A DNA stretch of 64,000 nucleotides from Alphaproteobacteria bacterium (GCA_016870115.1 VGCH01000011.1:40006-104005), one strand, 5' to 3'. Counted from the stretch's first letter, positions 44,068 through 52,892 are shown. Numbers and translations: made by a program. The notes: generated from the letters alone by a model not told the origin.

Positions 44068-44675
44068 GCGGCAGGCTCGGTGGTCGCGAAGGGCGCGAGC
44101 TCAAGCAGTCGCTTGGCCTGCGTCCGCAAGCGCGGCATGCGGGTGGCCGTGTCAATCCCAAGGCCGCGCGCCAGTCGCTCGGCGACGAAAGCCGCGATGT
44201 CGGCATGGGTGAGATGCCCCAGCAGCAGGTGCGTCGCGTTCGGCTCGAGGAGCGCATCGATCGCGCCAAGGGCGTGACCCATCTGCGCGAGGCAGTCTTC
44301 GATCCAGGGCTGATGCCGTCTTTCGGCCGGGACGTGATTGCGATGGTAGGCCGCCTGCAGACCCTTGTCGCAGGCGCCCATCGCGAGTGCCGCCACCCGC
44401 AGCACGGCCCGCCGCTCGGGGCCGCCCCGCGGCGCGAGCGGCATCGATCCCCCATGGACCTCATCGAGATGATCCAGGATCGCGCCGGAATCGACCAGCA
44501 CCTCGCCGTCGTCCAGCTCAAGCGCGGGAATGCGCCCCAACGGGTTGAGCGCACGCACCGCCTCGCGATGACCAAACCCGTTCAACTCGCTCTGCTCGAA
44601 GGGCACGGCGTAGGCGCAGAGCGCGATAGCGACACGGCGCGTGTAGGGAGAGCGGTTGACGCCAATCAATCTCAT
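44064..44675 (-). CDS. Glutathione S-transferase
   Basis: A 203-residue GST-family protein. The N-terminal domain (MRLIGVNRSPYTRRVAIALCAYAVPFEQSEL) has a serine at the active-site position, and LNPLGRIPALELDDGEVLVDSGAILDHLDE binds glutathione. The helical half has a conserved THLLLGHLTHADIAAFVAERLAR. It is the last gene of the GNAT-GNAT-GST operon behind the attenuator-like leader, one base after the middle gene. Confidence 0.85.
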   Translation of the reverse strand: MRLIGVNRSPYTRRVAIALCAYAVPFEQSELNGFGHREAVRALNPLGRIPALELDDGEVLVDSGAILDHLDEVHGGSMPLAPRGGPERRAVLRVAALAMGACDKGLQAAYHRNHVPAERRHQPWIEDCLAQMGHALGAIDALLEPNATHLLLGHLTHADIAAFVAERLARGLGIDTATRMPRLRTQAKRLLELAPFATTEPAA

Positions 44676-44676
44676 G

Positions 44677-45150
44677 TCAGATCGCCCGCATCATCCAGTG
44701 AACCGAGGTCGCAAACCCGTGGCGCTCGTAGAAGCGTCGGGCGTGTCGGTTCACCGCGTGGACACCGAGCTCGACATGGCTGGAGCCGTGCGCCCGAGCC
44801 CAGGCGACCGACGCCTCGAGAAGCGCCTCGCCGATGCCGCGATCGCGCCAGTCGGCCCGCACCACCAGATTGTCGATCACGGCGATCCGCCGCGGCACTG
44901 CACCGGCAAAGGGGCTCGCCGCGCGGGGGATGATGAGCGAGAGCCCGACGAGGTCGCCGGCTTCCGCCACGAGGATCGTCGAGTCAGGTCCCGCGATCCA
45001 TGTTTCGATCTGGGCGCGCGAGCGCGCCGGCCCGTCGAAGCTGCGAAACAGCTCCGGCCGCGAGGCGGCGTGGAACGCGTCGAGTTCGCCGAAGAGCGCG
45101 CAAAGCGCTTCCTCCTCGTCGACCCGGCCCGCGCGGATGGTGGCACTCAT
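44677..45150 (-). CDS. GNAT-family N-acetyltransferase
   Basis: A 157-residue GNAT. Residues about 3-60 form the first strands and helices (TIRAGRVDEEEALCALFGELDAFHA). The acetyl-CoA site is IDNLVVRADWRDRGIGEALLEASVAWARAHG (about 90-120), with RDRGIG as motif A, and NRHARRFYERHGFATSVHWMMR is motif B. The closest described type would be acetyltransferases acting on amino groups of small molecules. It overlaps the upstream GNAT gene in ATGA. Substrate unknown. Confidence 0.85.
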   Translation of the reverse strand: MSATIRAGRVDEEEALCALFGELDAFHAASRPELFRSFDGPARSRAQIETWIAGPDSTILVAEAGDLVGLSLIIPRAASPFAGAVPRRIAVIDNLVVRADWRDRGIGEALLEASVAWARAHGSSHVELGVHAVNRHARRFYERHGFATSVHWMMRAI

Positions 45151-45560
45151 GCCGCCAGCACGAGTCGGTCTGAGGTCGCGGCGAAGCCGAAGCCCTTGAG
45201 GAACCGCCGCGCATCGGCATCGGCCGCCAGGACAGGTACCTCAAGCTGGAGCGCGCGGCGCTGCCGCGACCATTCGACCGCCGCAGCGAGAAGACGCCGG
45301 CCGACGCGGCGGCCGCGTACCTCAGCGCGCACGACCAGCCGGTCGAGCTCGGTCGCGCGCGCCGGCGGCCGGGCGCGCAGGACGGCCACGCCCAACACGC
45401 CCTCATCGCCCTGCGCGACCAGGACGGCGAGCTCGGGCCGAGCGAAGAGATCGTCGGTTGAGCCCAGGAGATCGGCGATCACCTGCGCATCACGCGGTCC
45501 CGCGAGCCGCACGCGCATGGCGAGCGGGGCGAGGTCGGTATCGGTCGGTTCGGTATCCAT
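45147..45560 (-). CDS. GNAT-family N-acetyltransferase behind an attenuator-like leader
   Basis: A 137-residue GNAT with MRVRLAGPRDAQVIADLLGSTDDLFARPELAVLVA at the N terminus, the acetyl-CoA motif LDRLVVRAEVRGRRVGRRLLAAAVEWSRQRR, and ADARRFLKGFGFAATSDRLVLA at the end. The ATG at 45560 has GGAGGACAAG directly upstream; the longer open frame to 45689 runs through a terminator hairpin and is not used. It is the first structural gene after the leader peptide and terminator. It resembles the next GNAT in layout but the two differ widely in sequence. Confidence 0.83.
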   Translation of the reverse strand: MDTEPTDTDLAPLAMRVRLAGPRDAQVIADLLGSTDDLFARPELAVLVAQGDEGVLGVAVLRARPPARATELDRLVVRAEVRGRRVGRRLLAAAVEWSRQRRALQLEVPVLAADADARRFLKGFGFAATSDRLVLAA

Positions 45561-45607
45561 CTTGTCCTCCGTCTGCGGGTCCGCCGCGGCCCGGAGGCTC
45601 GTTCCTG

Positions 45608-45639
45608 AAACAAAGAAGCCGCCGGGATGCGGCGGCTTC
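45608..45639 (-). terminator. Intrinsic terminator in the leader: probable attenuator
   Basis: On the minus strand GAAGCCGCC (45639-45631), a seven-base loop and GGCGGCTTC (45623-45615) form a perfect nine-pair stem followed by TTTGTTT (45614-45608). It lies between the leader peptide and the first GNAT gene, 48 bases before its start codon. Upstream, GGCGGC (45665-45660), beginning at the last base of the leader stop codon, can pair with GCCGCC of the 5' arm and would prevent the terminator. This is the classical attenuator arrangement. The folding was judged by eye. Confidence 0.75.
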
Positions 45640-45664
45640 GTTTGGTCATGACCTTGCGCGCCGC

Positions 45665-45715
45665 CTATGTGAGCGACGTAAAATACCAACCCTTGCGGAG
45701 CAGGTTCGAGGTCAT
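45665..45715 (-). CDS. Putative leader peptide, 16 residues
   Basis: The frame reads MTSNLLRKGWYFTSLT and ends in TAG. It lies between a strong predicted promoter and an intrinsic terminator and precedes the GNAT-GNAT-GST genes. There is no ribosome site, but the predicted transcription start falls on or next to the A of the ATG, so it is probably translated leaderless. A run of Trp-Tyr-Phe (codons 10-12) is the obvious place for stalling when aromatic aminoacyl-tRNAs are short; arrest by a ribosome-binding drug is another possibility. Not a known leader to me. Confidence 0.55.
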   Translation of the reverse strand: MTSNLLRKGWYFTSLT

Positions 45716-45721
45716 GACGAC

Positions 45722-45750
45722 AACGTAACGACGCGCGCCGATACTGTCAA
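45722..45750 (-). promoter_or_regulatory. Strong predicted sigma70 promoter of the GNAT operon
   Basis: On the minus strand TTGACA (45750-45745), a perfect -35 hexamer, is 17 bases from TACGTT (45727-45722). The expected start site, about seven bases downstream, coincides with the ATG of the leader peptide at 45715. The promoter begins 15 bases after the end of the upstream DHDPS-family gene. Confidence 0.7.
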
Positions 45751-45764
45751 TGCGCGTGCACACG

Positions 45765-46706
45765 TCATTCGGCCGCGACCGCCATCGCCTGGCGCAGGCC
45801 GGGCATGGTGAAGCCGAGCGCATCGAGCTTGGCGATCATGTCGCGGCCAGTCTTGTCGTCAGTCTCGACCAGCGGCGGGCGGACCGGAGTCCACGACGCA
45901 TCGGCACCGTAGTGCGCGATCACGTACTTGAGCGCCGGGATCATCACGTAGCCCTGCATGACGCCGCGCACCTCGTTGATCCAGCTCTGGAGCTTCGCTC
46001 CGTCCGGCTTGTCCCACGACCGATAGGTCTCAGCGATCTTGCCCGGGTTGATGTTGGCGGTGGCGCTGATGCAGCCGGCGCCGCCCGACTTCACGTTCTC
46101 GATCAGAGGCTTCTCGTTGCCCGAGAACACGTCGAAGCCATCCTTCGCGAACGCGTCGATCATGCTCTTGGTATGGGGCCAGTCGTCGGAGCTGTCCTTC
46201 ATGCCGGCGATCTGACCGGGATAGGCCTTGAGCAGGCGCTCGACCAGCTTGTGCGTGATCGGCACCGCCGCCACCGGCGGGATGTGATACAGATAGACCC
46301 GCAGGCGCGCGTCGCCCACCCGCTGCACCACCTCCGAGAAGAACCGGAATAGCCCCTCCTCCGGAACGCCCTTATAGTAGAAGGGCGGCAGCATCAGCAC
46401 ACCACCAACGCCGAGCCGCGTTGCGTGGGCACTGACCTTGGCAGCTTCCACGATCGAACACGCGCCGGTGCCCGGCATCATGCGCGCCGGCGAGACGCCG
46501 GCGGCGACGGCCGCGTCCAGGAGCGCCATCCGCTCCTCGGCCGCCATTGAGTTCGCCTCGGAGTTGGTGCCGAACACGGCGAGCCCGCAATCCTGGCTCA
46601 GCAGCCATTTGCAATGGGCGATGAAGCGGCCCACATCGGGCGAGAGGTCGCGCTTGAAGGGCGTGACGACCGGCGAAAGAACGCCTTTGATCCGCGCGGT
46701 GGCCAT
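45765..46706 (-). CDS. Dihydrodipicolinate synthase family lyase/aldolase
   Basis: A 313-residue DHDPS-superfamily barrel with the Schiff-base lysine Lys170 (IAGMKDSSDDW) and Tyr140 in VYLYHIPP. The N-terminal pyruvate loop is GTNSEANS instead of the GTTGE of DapA, so lysine biosynthesis is unlikely. Members of this kind are aldolases or hydrolases for keto-acid compounds. ATG 46706 has GGGAGA upstream. It is divergent from an amidase gene with a 73-base gap, which may mean joint control. Confidence 0.87.
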   Translation of the reverse strand: MATARIKGVLSPVVTPFKRDLSPDVGRFIAHCKWLLSQDCGLAVFGTNSEANSMAAEERMALLDAAVAAGVSPARMMPGTGACSIVEAAKVSAHATRLGVGGVLMLPPFYYKGVPEEGLFRFFSEVVQRVGDARLRVYLYHIPPVAAVPITHKLVERLLKAYPGQIAGMKDSSDDWPHTKSMIDAFAKDGFDVFSGNEKPLIENVKSGGAGCISATANINPGKIAETYRSWDKPDGAKLQSWINEVRGVMQGYVMIPALKYVIAHYGADASWTPVRPPLVETDDKTGRDMIAKLDALGFTMPGLRQAMAVAAE

Positions 46707-46779
46707 GATTTGATTTCTCCCGGGTGAGGCGCGCCCCTTGTGCCAAGCCGCCGTCCGGAAATCCAGAGGCCCGCACCCC

Positions 46780-48204
46780 ATGAGCGACGATCTCACCCGT
46801 CTTTCGGCCTCCGAACTGGCGCCCTTGGTTGCCAGCCGCAAGGTGTCGCCGCTCGACCTCACCCGCGCCGTACTGGCGCGGGCGGATCGGCTGCAGCTCA
46901 CCCTCAACTGCTTCATCACGCTGGTGGCTGATCACGCGATGCTGGCGGCCCGACAAGCCGAGGACGAGATCGTGCGCGGAAACTACCGCGGGCCACTCCA
47001 CGGCATTCCCTATGCCGCCAAAGACCTCTGCGATACCGCCGGGGTGCGCACGACCTATGGCTCACTGGTCCACGAGAAGAACGTGCCGGCCCGCGACGCG
47101 GTCGCGATCGCCCGGCTGCGAGCGGCCGGCGCGATCCTGATCGGAAAGACCACAACGCCAGAGTTCGGCCACAAGGCGCTGACCGACGCGCCGCTGTTCG
47201 GCCGCACCCGCAACGCCTGGAGTGGCGAGCGCACCAGCGGGGGCTCAAGCGGCGGCGCAGCGGTGGCGGTCGCTTCCGGCATCGGGCCGATCGGCGTCGC
47301 CACCGATGGCGGCGGCTCGACCCGCATTCCCGCCGCCTGCAATGGCGTGGTCGGACTGAAGCAGGGGCTTGGCACGATCCCGCACAGCCAGTCGCCCGAC
47401 GGTTTCGGCACCTACACCTATGTGACGCCCATGACCCGCACGGTGCGGGACACCGCGCTGATGCTGCAGGTGATGGCGGGCGCGCACGACAGCGACCCCT
47501 GGTCGATCGGCGTCCCCGTGCCGGATCATGTGGGCGCGGTCGATGCCGCCCGCGACCTCAAGGGCAAACGCGTGATGTACGCGCTGCGGCTCGGCAACAA
47601 GATCGTCTCGCGCGATGTCGAGGCGGCGTTCGGCCGGGCTCTCGGGCGCCTGCGCGATCTCGGCGCGGAGCTGGTCGAGTTCACCGACACGCCGCCCGAC
47701 CTCGAAGGCGTGTGGAAGGTGATCAACCACACCACGTGGCGGGCCCGCTTCGACGACATGATCCGCCAGCATGGCAATCGCGTGTCGCCCTCGCTGGTGC
47801 GCCAGGTCGCGATGGCGACGGACTGGTCGAGCCTCGATCTGCAGCAGGCCGCGTTCCGTCGCACCGACCTCTTCCGTCGAGTGCAGGGATGGTTCACGCA
47901 CGCCGACTTCCTGGTGACACCCACGATCTCGCGCTCGGCGCTGCCGCTCGACCAGGATCTGTTCGAGCCGATCACCATCGATGGGCTTGAAGTGGGCGAG
48001 CTTCGGCGCAACTGGTTCCCCTACACGATGGCCTTCAACATCACGGGTCACCCCGCGCTGAGCCTCGGCATGGGCTTCGGCGAGGATGGCCTGCCCCTGT
48101 CCTTGCAGATCGTCGGACGCTTTCGTGACGAGACTTCGGTGCTGCAAGCCGCGCACCTCTACGAGAAAAGCGAGACATGGCTCGACCGATGGCCCGACCT
48201 CTGA
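46780..48204 (+). CDS. Amidase signature family hydrolase
   Basis: A 474-residue amidase with the Ser-cisSer-Lys triad visible: Lys81 (PYAAKDL), the GGSSGG loop at about 154-159 and the nucleophile Ser180 (DGGGSTRIPA). ARLRAAGAILIGKTTTPEFG and PVGTVxx-type VTPMTRTVRDTALMLQVMAG are typical. It hydrolyses an amide to acid and ammonia; the substrate is open. The last 28 bases overlap the start region of the pseudouridine synthase frame. Confidence 0.9.
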   Translation: MSDDLTRLSASELAPLVASRKVSPLDLTRAVLARADRLQLTLNCFITLVADHAMLAARQAEDEIVRGNYRGPLHGIPYAAKDLCDTAGVRTTYGSLVHEKNVPARDAVAIARLRAAGAILIGKTTTPEFGHKALTDAPLFGRTRNAWSGERTSGGSSGGAAVAVASGIGPIGVATDGGGSTRIPAACNGVVGLKQGLGTIPHSQSPDGFGTYTYVTPMTRTVRDTALMLQVMAGAHDSDPWSIGVPVPDHVGAVDAARDLKGKRVMYALRLGNKIVSRDVEAAFGRALGRLRDLGAELVEFTDTPPDLEGVWKVINHTTWRARFDDMIRQHGNRVSPSLVRQVAMATDWSSLDLQQAAFRRTDLFRRVQGWFTHADFLVTPTISRSALPLDQDLFEPITIDGLEVGELRRNWFPYTMAFNITGHPALSLGMGFGEDGLPLSLQIVGRFRDETSVLQAAHLYEKSETWLDRWPDL

Positions 48205-48932
48205 GGCGCGCCCCGGCAACGCCGTCGCCACGCCGCCCGCCACCTTTGTCGGAGGCGGAGATGCAGGCGCGCGTGCTGCATCGCGATGGGCTTATTATTG
48301 TGGTCGACAAGCCTGCGGGCATCGCCGTTCATGCGGGTCCCAGTGGCCTTCCGACGCTGGAGGATTGTTTCGACGCTTTGCGTTTCGGCTTGCCGCGCCC
48401 GCCCGCCCTCGCCCATCGGCTCGACGCCGACACGTCCGGCTGTCTGGTGCTGGGGCGACATCCCAAGGCGCTAGCCAAGCTCGGGCGCCTCTTCTCGGGT
48501 CGCGGTGCGATCAAGACCTACTGGGCTGTGGTCGAAGGTGCACCTCCAGCTCAAGAGGGCGTGTTCGACATGCCGCTTCTGAAGGTGAATAGCCGGGACG
48601 GCTGGTCGGTGCGCGTCTCGTCCAAGGGGCAGCCCTCGGTCACGCGCTACCGCACGCTGGGCGTGAGCGACGGTGTCACCTGGCTGGAATTGGTCCCCGA
48701 GACCGGCCGCACGCACCAGCTGCGCGTCCATTGCCACGCGGCGGGCTGTCCGATCATTGCCGATCGCCTCTACGGCAGCGCGCGACCTGACACGCAGCTT
48801 CACCTGCATGCCCGGGCGATCGAACTGCCGCTCTCGGCCAGCAAGCCACCCGTGCGTGTCGAGGCGCCACCGCCGCCGCACATGCGCGCGGCGCTTCTGT
48901 CTTGCGGCTGGCGGGAGACGCCGTCGCGCTAG
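48177..48932 (+). CDS. RluA-family RNA pseudouridine synthase
   Basis: A pseudouridine synthase of up to 251 residues. The catalytic loop AHRLDADTSGCLVLG carries the essential aspartate, with IIVVDKPAGIAVHAG before it, and TGRTHQLRVHCHAAGCPIIAD after it. The start is uncertain: ATG 48177 gives overlap with the amidase, while ATG 48261 has a perfect GGAGGCGGAG site and begins right at the conserved domain (MQARVLHRDG), giving 223 residues. I think 48261 is at least as likely. The RNA target is unknown. Confidence 0.85.
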   Translation: MARPMARPLRRAPATPSPRRPPPLSEAEMQARVLHRDGLIIVVDKPAGIAVHAGPSGLPTLEDCFDALRFGLPRPPALAHRLDADTSGCLVLGRHPKALAKLGRLFSGRGAIKTYWAVVEGAPPAQEGVFDMPLLKVNSRDGWSVRVSSKGQPSVTRYRTLGVSDGVTWLELVPETGRTHQLRVHCHAAGCPIIADRLYGSARPDTQLHLHARAIELPLSASKPPVRVEAPPPPHMRAALLSCGWRETPSR

Positions 48933-49897
48933 GCGCGGACTTCCTGACGCTGGAAGATCACATAGGCGGCGGCGAAGACCATGATCATGCCGGCGACGAG
49001 GCCGGTGATCTGCGGCCAGATCAACAACAGGCTCTGACCGAAGGGCAGCGGCGCCCCCATGATGGCGCCGCGCATCTGCGCGGGCAGCACGGGACCGAGT
49101 GTGCGCGTCTCTGGATTGAGCAGGCCAATCACCGCCTCGGTGAAGAGGGTGTTGGGCGAGAGCCGCTCAAGTCCTGCCTGCGTCTGGATCATCGCCAGCG
49201 TCTCGTCGATGCGGCCGAACCCGGCGGCCACCTCGGGCGCGACAAGCGAGAGCACCAACACCTGAACCACCAGGGGCCACAGGATGGCGAAGAAAAGCCA
49301 CAGTCCCAGCGCGCAGAGTGCGGAGGTCGCGGTCGAGCGAAAGATGACGCTGAACAAGAGTGCGGCCGCCAGCCAAACGCCGCCATAGGCGATGGCGACC
49401 AGCAGGAACGCAGCGGCACGCGCCACCTCGACGCCGCGCGGCGGCAGGCCGAGCAACAGTAGGCCCGCGCCAAAGACGATCAGCCAAAGCGCCATCAGCG
49501 CAACGGCGAGCGTCGCAAGGCCGCCCAGAAACTTTCCAAGCAGCAGCGCGTCACGGTAGATCGGCTGCGACAGGACGCGGCTCAGCGTCCGGCGATTGAA
49601 CTCGCTATTGACCGAATCGAACGCAAGGCCGATCGCCAGCAGCGGGATCACCAGCGCCAGCGCGGCGGTGAAGGAGAATGGCACGCGCTGCGGGGCGCTG
49701 GTGAAGATGCGCAGGAAGAGGAACGGGTCGGACTCCGTCACATTGCGCAGTTCCTGCAGCGACAGCCCCACCGGCAGCGCACCGAACGCCAGAACGAAGA
49801 GCATCAGCACCATCATGCGCGCCGAGCTCAGATGGTCGGAGAACTCCTTCAGGAAGACCGGACCGAGCCCGGTGAAGGGCGACCCCTCACGCCGCAT
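48929..49897 (-). CDS. ABC-2 type permease (NosY-like)
   Basis: A 322-residue permease with six predicted helices. [26 protein letters not shown] at the start and [35 protein letters not shown] are typical of NosY/ABC-2 subunits. The last helices ([34 protein letters not shown]) end the protein. Its start lies inside the end of the ATPase gene (11-base overlap), so this is one transport system with the ATPase and the NEW3 protein. Function: export or membrane assembly of an unknown substrate. Confidence 0.85.
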   Translation of the reverse strand: MRREGSPFTGLGPVFLKEFSDHLSSARMMVLMLFVLAFGALPVGLSLQELRNVTESDPFLFLRIFTSAPQRVPFSFTAALALVIPLLAIGLAFDSVNSEFNRRTLSRVLSQPIYRDALLLGKFLGGLATLAVALMALWLIVFGAGLLLLGLPPRGVEVARAAAFLLVAIAYGGVWLAAALLFSVIFRSTATSALCALGLWLFFAILWPLVVQVLVLSLVAPEVAAGFGRIDETLAMIQTQAGLERLSPNTLFTEAVIGLLNPETRTLGPVLPAQMRGAIMGAPLPFGQSLLLIWPQITGLVAGMIMVFAAAYVIFQRQEVRA

Positions 49898-50825
49898 CGC
49901 GATTCTCCTGGAAATAGCGCGTGTAGACCGTTTCGAGGCTGGGCTGCAGATTCGAGAGCCGCTGCAAGCCACCACCCGCACTCACGATGCGGGCGGCGAC
50001 AGCGGCCCTGACATCGCGATCGGCGTCGATGCGCACGCCACCCTCGGCCTCGGGCGTCACCTTCTGGACGCCCTCCAGTCCGCGCACGCTCTCCGCGATG
50101 TCGCAGCCGGTCGCCTCGACATGGATCGGATGGCCCGCGCCCATCACCTGGTTGGCGAGCTCGACCACCGTGCCGAGAAGCGCGATGCGGCCACGGTTGA
50201 ACAGTGCCACGCGATCGCAGACGCTTTGTACGCGGTCGAGCAGGTGCGAGGACAGCATGACCGCGACACCGTCGCGCTTCAGGCCACGGATGATCTCCAG
50301 CAACTCGTGCGTGGCATGCGGATCGAGACCGGAGGTCGGCTCGTCAAGGATCGCCACCTCAGCACGCTTCATGACGATCTCGGCGATACCGAGACGCTGG
50401 CGCATGCCGCGCGAATAGGTGGCGACGCGCCGGTCCACGACATCGGCCAGCGCCACCCGCTTCATCGCCTCGTCGATCCGTCCGTCGATCTCGCGACCGG
50501 GAATCTCGAGGAGCCGCGCGGTGTAGCGCAGGTTCTCGCGCGCGGTCAGATGGTCGTAGAAGCCGACGGCGTCGGGAAGGTACCCGACACGCCGCTTGAC
50601 CTGCAGCGGCTGGCGCACCGGATCGAAGCCCAGCACGCTCACCGTGCCGCCGCTCGACTCGGTGAGCCCCAGCAGCATCAGGATCGTAGTCGTCTTGCCC
50701 GCGCCGTTGGGCCCAAGCAGCCCGAATATCTCGCCGCGGCGGATATCGAGATCGATGGCATCGACCGCGCGATGCCCGCCATAGGCCTTGGTGAGGCCCC
50801 GGATCTCGATGACCTGGTCGCTCAT
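49887..50825 (-). CDS. ABC transporter ATPase (NosF-like)
   Basis: A 312-residue ATP-binding subunit. Walker [10 protein letters not shown] (38-46), Q-loop region, signature [15 protein letters not shown] and Walker [13 protein letters not shown] are complete. Residues after about 230 form the C-terminal extra domain of ABC-2 exporter ATPases. The start overlaps the NEW3 gene's end in ATGA, and the permease follows with overlap. Sequence type is the CcmA/NosF/drug-exporter group. Confidence 0.92.
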   Translation of the reverse strand: MSDQVIEIRGLTKAYGGHRAVDAIDLDIRRGEIFGLLGPNGAGKTTTILMLLGLTESSGGTVSVLGFDPVRQPLQVKRRVGYLPDAVGFYDHLTARENLRYTARLLEIPGREIDGRIDEAMKRVALADVVDRRVATYSRGMRQRLGIAEIVMKRAEVAILDEPTSGLDPHATHELLEIIRGLKRDGVAVMLSSHLLDRVQSVCDRVALFNRGRIALLGTVVELANQVMGAGHPIHVEATGCDIAESVRGLEGVQKVTPEAEGGVRIDADRDVRAAVAARIVSAGGGLQRLSNLQPSLETVYTRYFQENRDAA

Positions 50826-51976
50826 CGCCGGCCGAAGCGCGCCACCGCGCCCAGCAGCACCAGGAGCGCCACCGCGATGATGCCGATACCGGCGATGCCC
50901 CAGATGGTGGAGGTGGTGACCGAGATGCGGAAGTCGGCATTGCTCGCCTCGCCGCGCGCGGTGGCGCGGAACGAGGCGACATAGTCGCCGGCGATCGCCT
51001 TGTCGGCGGGCGTCACAACCGCCTGTACCTCTTTCTTCTCGTTGGGCGCGAGCGAGGGCAGGTTCTTGGGCGAGAATTCGACCTTCCAGCCGGTCGGCAC
51101 GGTGCCCGCCAGCTCGATCTCCTCGACCGCCGCCGTGCCGTCGTTGTTGAGCACCAACGTGTAGGTCGCCGCCTTGCCGACCTCAGCGTCGCCGCTCAGT
51201 CGGCCATCCTTGGTCGTGAGTTGCAGGCGGCCCTGGCCGGTGATCTGCAGCACCACGCGCTGTTCGGCGGTCGCGCCCTCGGCCGACACGCGCACCAGCA
51301 CGGGATAGTCGCCCGCCTTCACGTCGCGCGGCGGCTGGACCTTGATCTTCACGTCCTTGGTCTGGCCGGCCTCGATCGGGATCGAGGTGATCTCGTTGGA
51401 GCCGAAGCCCTCGGTGAAGGTGTTCTGGAAGTTGGCCGGTCCCTGCGCCGAGAGCGCGACCGTCAAGTCCTTGCCGCTGTCGTTACCGACCGTGAGCGTG
51501 TACTCGAAGCTCGACCGCGGCGTGCCGCGCAGCGATGGCAGGCGCGACTTCAGGCTGAGCTTGGCCGGCGCATCGGTCGCGACCGACAGCACCAGCGCCA
51601 ACTCCGTCGAGCGCGCCTTGCCGGCCGCCTTCAGGGTGATGTTGTGGGCGCCCGGCGCCTGGTCCTTCGGTACTTCGACGCGGAGCTGCAGGCTCACGCT
51701 CTCGCCCGTACCCGGCATGGCCGCACCGACGATCTGGCCGCCGCCGAGAATCTCGGCCTTCCAGCCCCGCGGCACGCCATCGACCGAAAGCTTGAGCTGC
51801 TCGGGCTCGAGCCCGGCGTTCTGGAGCTTGAAGCGGATCGTCGAGGCCTCGCCCGCGCGCACGTTCTGCGCCGGATAGTCGGTGAGCAGCCAGAGCCCCT
51901 TCACCGCGGGCGGGTCGGCCGCCTGCGCGAGCGCGGGCAGCAGGATCACGGAAAGGAGGGCGAGCAAACGGCGCAT
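50822..51976 (-). CDS. NEW3-domain extracytoplasmic protein, membrane-anchored
   Basis: A 384-residue secreted protein with signal peptide [19 protein letters not shown] and a C-terminal helix ([25 protein letters not shown]). Between them are three beta-sandwich repeats: [40 protein letters not shown], then [28 protein letters not shown], then [34 protein letters not shown]. These match the NEW3 domain of alpha-galactosidase-associated proteins. It leads an operon with an ABC ATPase and permease; it may present substrate or sense the envelope. The repeats have no catalytic residues. Confidence 0.82.
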   Translation of the reverse strand: MRRLLALLSVILLPALAQAADPPAVKGLWLLTDYPAQNVRAGEASTIRFKLQNAGLEPEQLKLSVDGVPRGWKAEILGGGQIVGAAMPGTGESVSLQLRVEVPKDQAPGAHNITLKAAGKARSTELALVLSVATDAPAKLSLKSRLPSLRGTPRSSFEYTLTVGNDSGKDLTVALSAQGPANFQNTFTEGFGSNEITSIPIEAGQTKDVKIKVQPPRDVKAGDYPVLVRVSAEGATAEQRVVLQITGQGRLQLTTKDGRLSGDAEVGKAATYTLVLNNDGTAAVEEIELAGTVPTGWKVEFSPKNLPSLAPNEKKEVQAVVTPADKAIAGDYVASFRATARGEASNADFRISVTTSTIWGIAGIGIIAVALLVLLGAVARFGRR

Positions 51977-52060
51977 GTGCGGTTCCTGCGTCTTGAGTTC
52001 GGTTCAGTCCCCGCCCCCGCCGGCCTAGCCGGCGAAGGGCGCGGGAGATTTGGCGCAAAG

Positions 52061-52080
52061 TCGGGCGATTTCAAGCCCGA
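52061..52080 (-). terminator. Weak hairpin after the GST gene
   Basis: TCGGGC (52061-52066) and GCCCGA (52075-52080) can pair with an eight-base loop, directly after the GST stop codon (minus strand). Only CTTTGC follows, so it is a poor intrinsic terminator. Confidence 0.3.
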
Positions 52081-52689
52081 TCAAGCGGCGGCGCTGGGCC
52101 GCGCCTTCATCCGCCCATACCAGGCAGTAAGGTTGACCAGACCGGGATCGAGCTTCTGGCCGACATTGCCCAGGAAGTCCACGAAGGCGAACAGGAAAAT
52201 GTCGGCCATCGTGAGCTTCGCCCCGGCGATGAACTCCCGCCCCGCGATCTGCCCATCGAGCCAGGCGAGCTTGTCCCGCGCCGTGGCCTTGAGGCCGTCG
52301 GCCGCCTCCGGAATCACCCGTATCCGGTTCTGGAAGATCTTCAGCCCCTCGGAAAAACGAAAACCATTCGCTGCCGGCTCGCAGATCCCGAGATCCATGC
52401 GCCGCACCCACATGCGGGTGACGGCCCGATCGGCCGCGGTGGCGCCGACCAGCGAGGGGCCCTTCAACTCGTCGAGATATTCGCAGATGGCCGTGATCTC
52501 GGCGATCACCGTGCCGTCATCGAGTTCAAGGGCGGGCAACTGCCCGGCGGGGTTCTTGGCCAGATACGCGGCCTGGCGGTTCTCGCCGCCACGCAGATCG
52601 ACCTCGACCTTGGGCAGCTCGATGCCCTTTTCCGCCGCGAACATCCGAACCATGCGCGGGTTGGGACCGACAGAATTGTAGAACTTCAT
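52081..52689 (-). CDS. Glutathione S-transferase
   Basis: A 202-residue GST. The N-terminal domain KFYNSVGPNPRMVRMFAAEKGIELPKVEVDLRGGENRQAAYLAKNPAGQLPALELDDGTVIAEITAICEYLDE has the NPAGQLPAL and E-T motifs that hold glutathione; the catalytic position is in the SVGPNPR turn. The helical half has FIAGAKLTMADIFLFAFVDF. The ATG at 52689 follows GGAGGAAAGCC. It stands alone between the NEW3 operon and a non-coding stretch. Conjugation or isomerisation of an electrophile is likely. Confidence 0.88.
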   Translation of the reverse strand: MKFYNSVGPNPRMVRMFAAEKGIELPKVEVDLRGGENRQAAYLAKNPAGQLPALELDDGTVIAEITAICEYLDELKGPSLVGATAADRAVTRMWVRRMDLGICEPAANGFRFSEGLKIFQNRIRVIPEAADGLKATARDKLAWLDGQIAGREFIAGAKLTMADIFLFAFVDFLGNVGQKLDPGLVNLTAWYGRMKARPSAAA

Positions 52690-52892
52690 GGCTTTCCTCC
52701 GAGGGGTTGGCCCTTTGCGCGAGCGCTATCAATCTCACGCTGGCGGGTCAACCATTCGCAGCTCCCTGTCTTTCCAAATATCCGACTACTCGGTTGCACT
52801 GGGCTCGGGACGGGACGCCGGGAACGATCAGGAGGGCTTCGCAAACGAACGACGCCAATCTCTTGTCCGGTGAGAGTGGTCGCGACATTCCG
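52690..52892. other. Upstream region of the GST gene
   Basis: Nothing recognisable. Bases 52828-52833 (AGGAGG) look like a ribosome site on the plus strand, but no start codon follows at a useful distance. Confidence 0.4.

Noticed and set aside
45147..45689. Longer GNAT reading frame starting at 45689
   Set aside because: The extra 43 codons run through a perfect intrinsic terminator, and a strong ribosome site (GGAGGACAAG) precedes ATG 45560.
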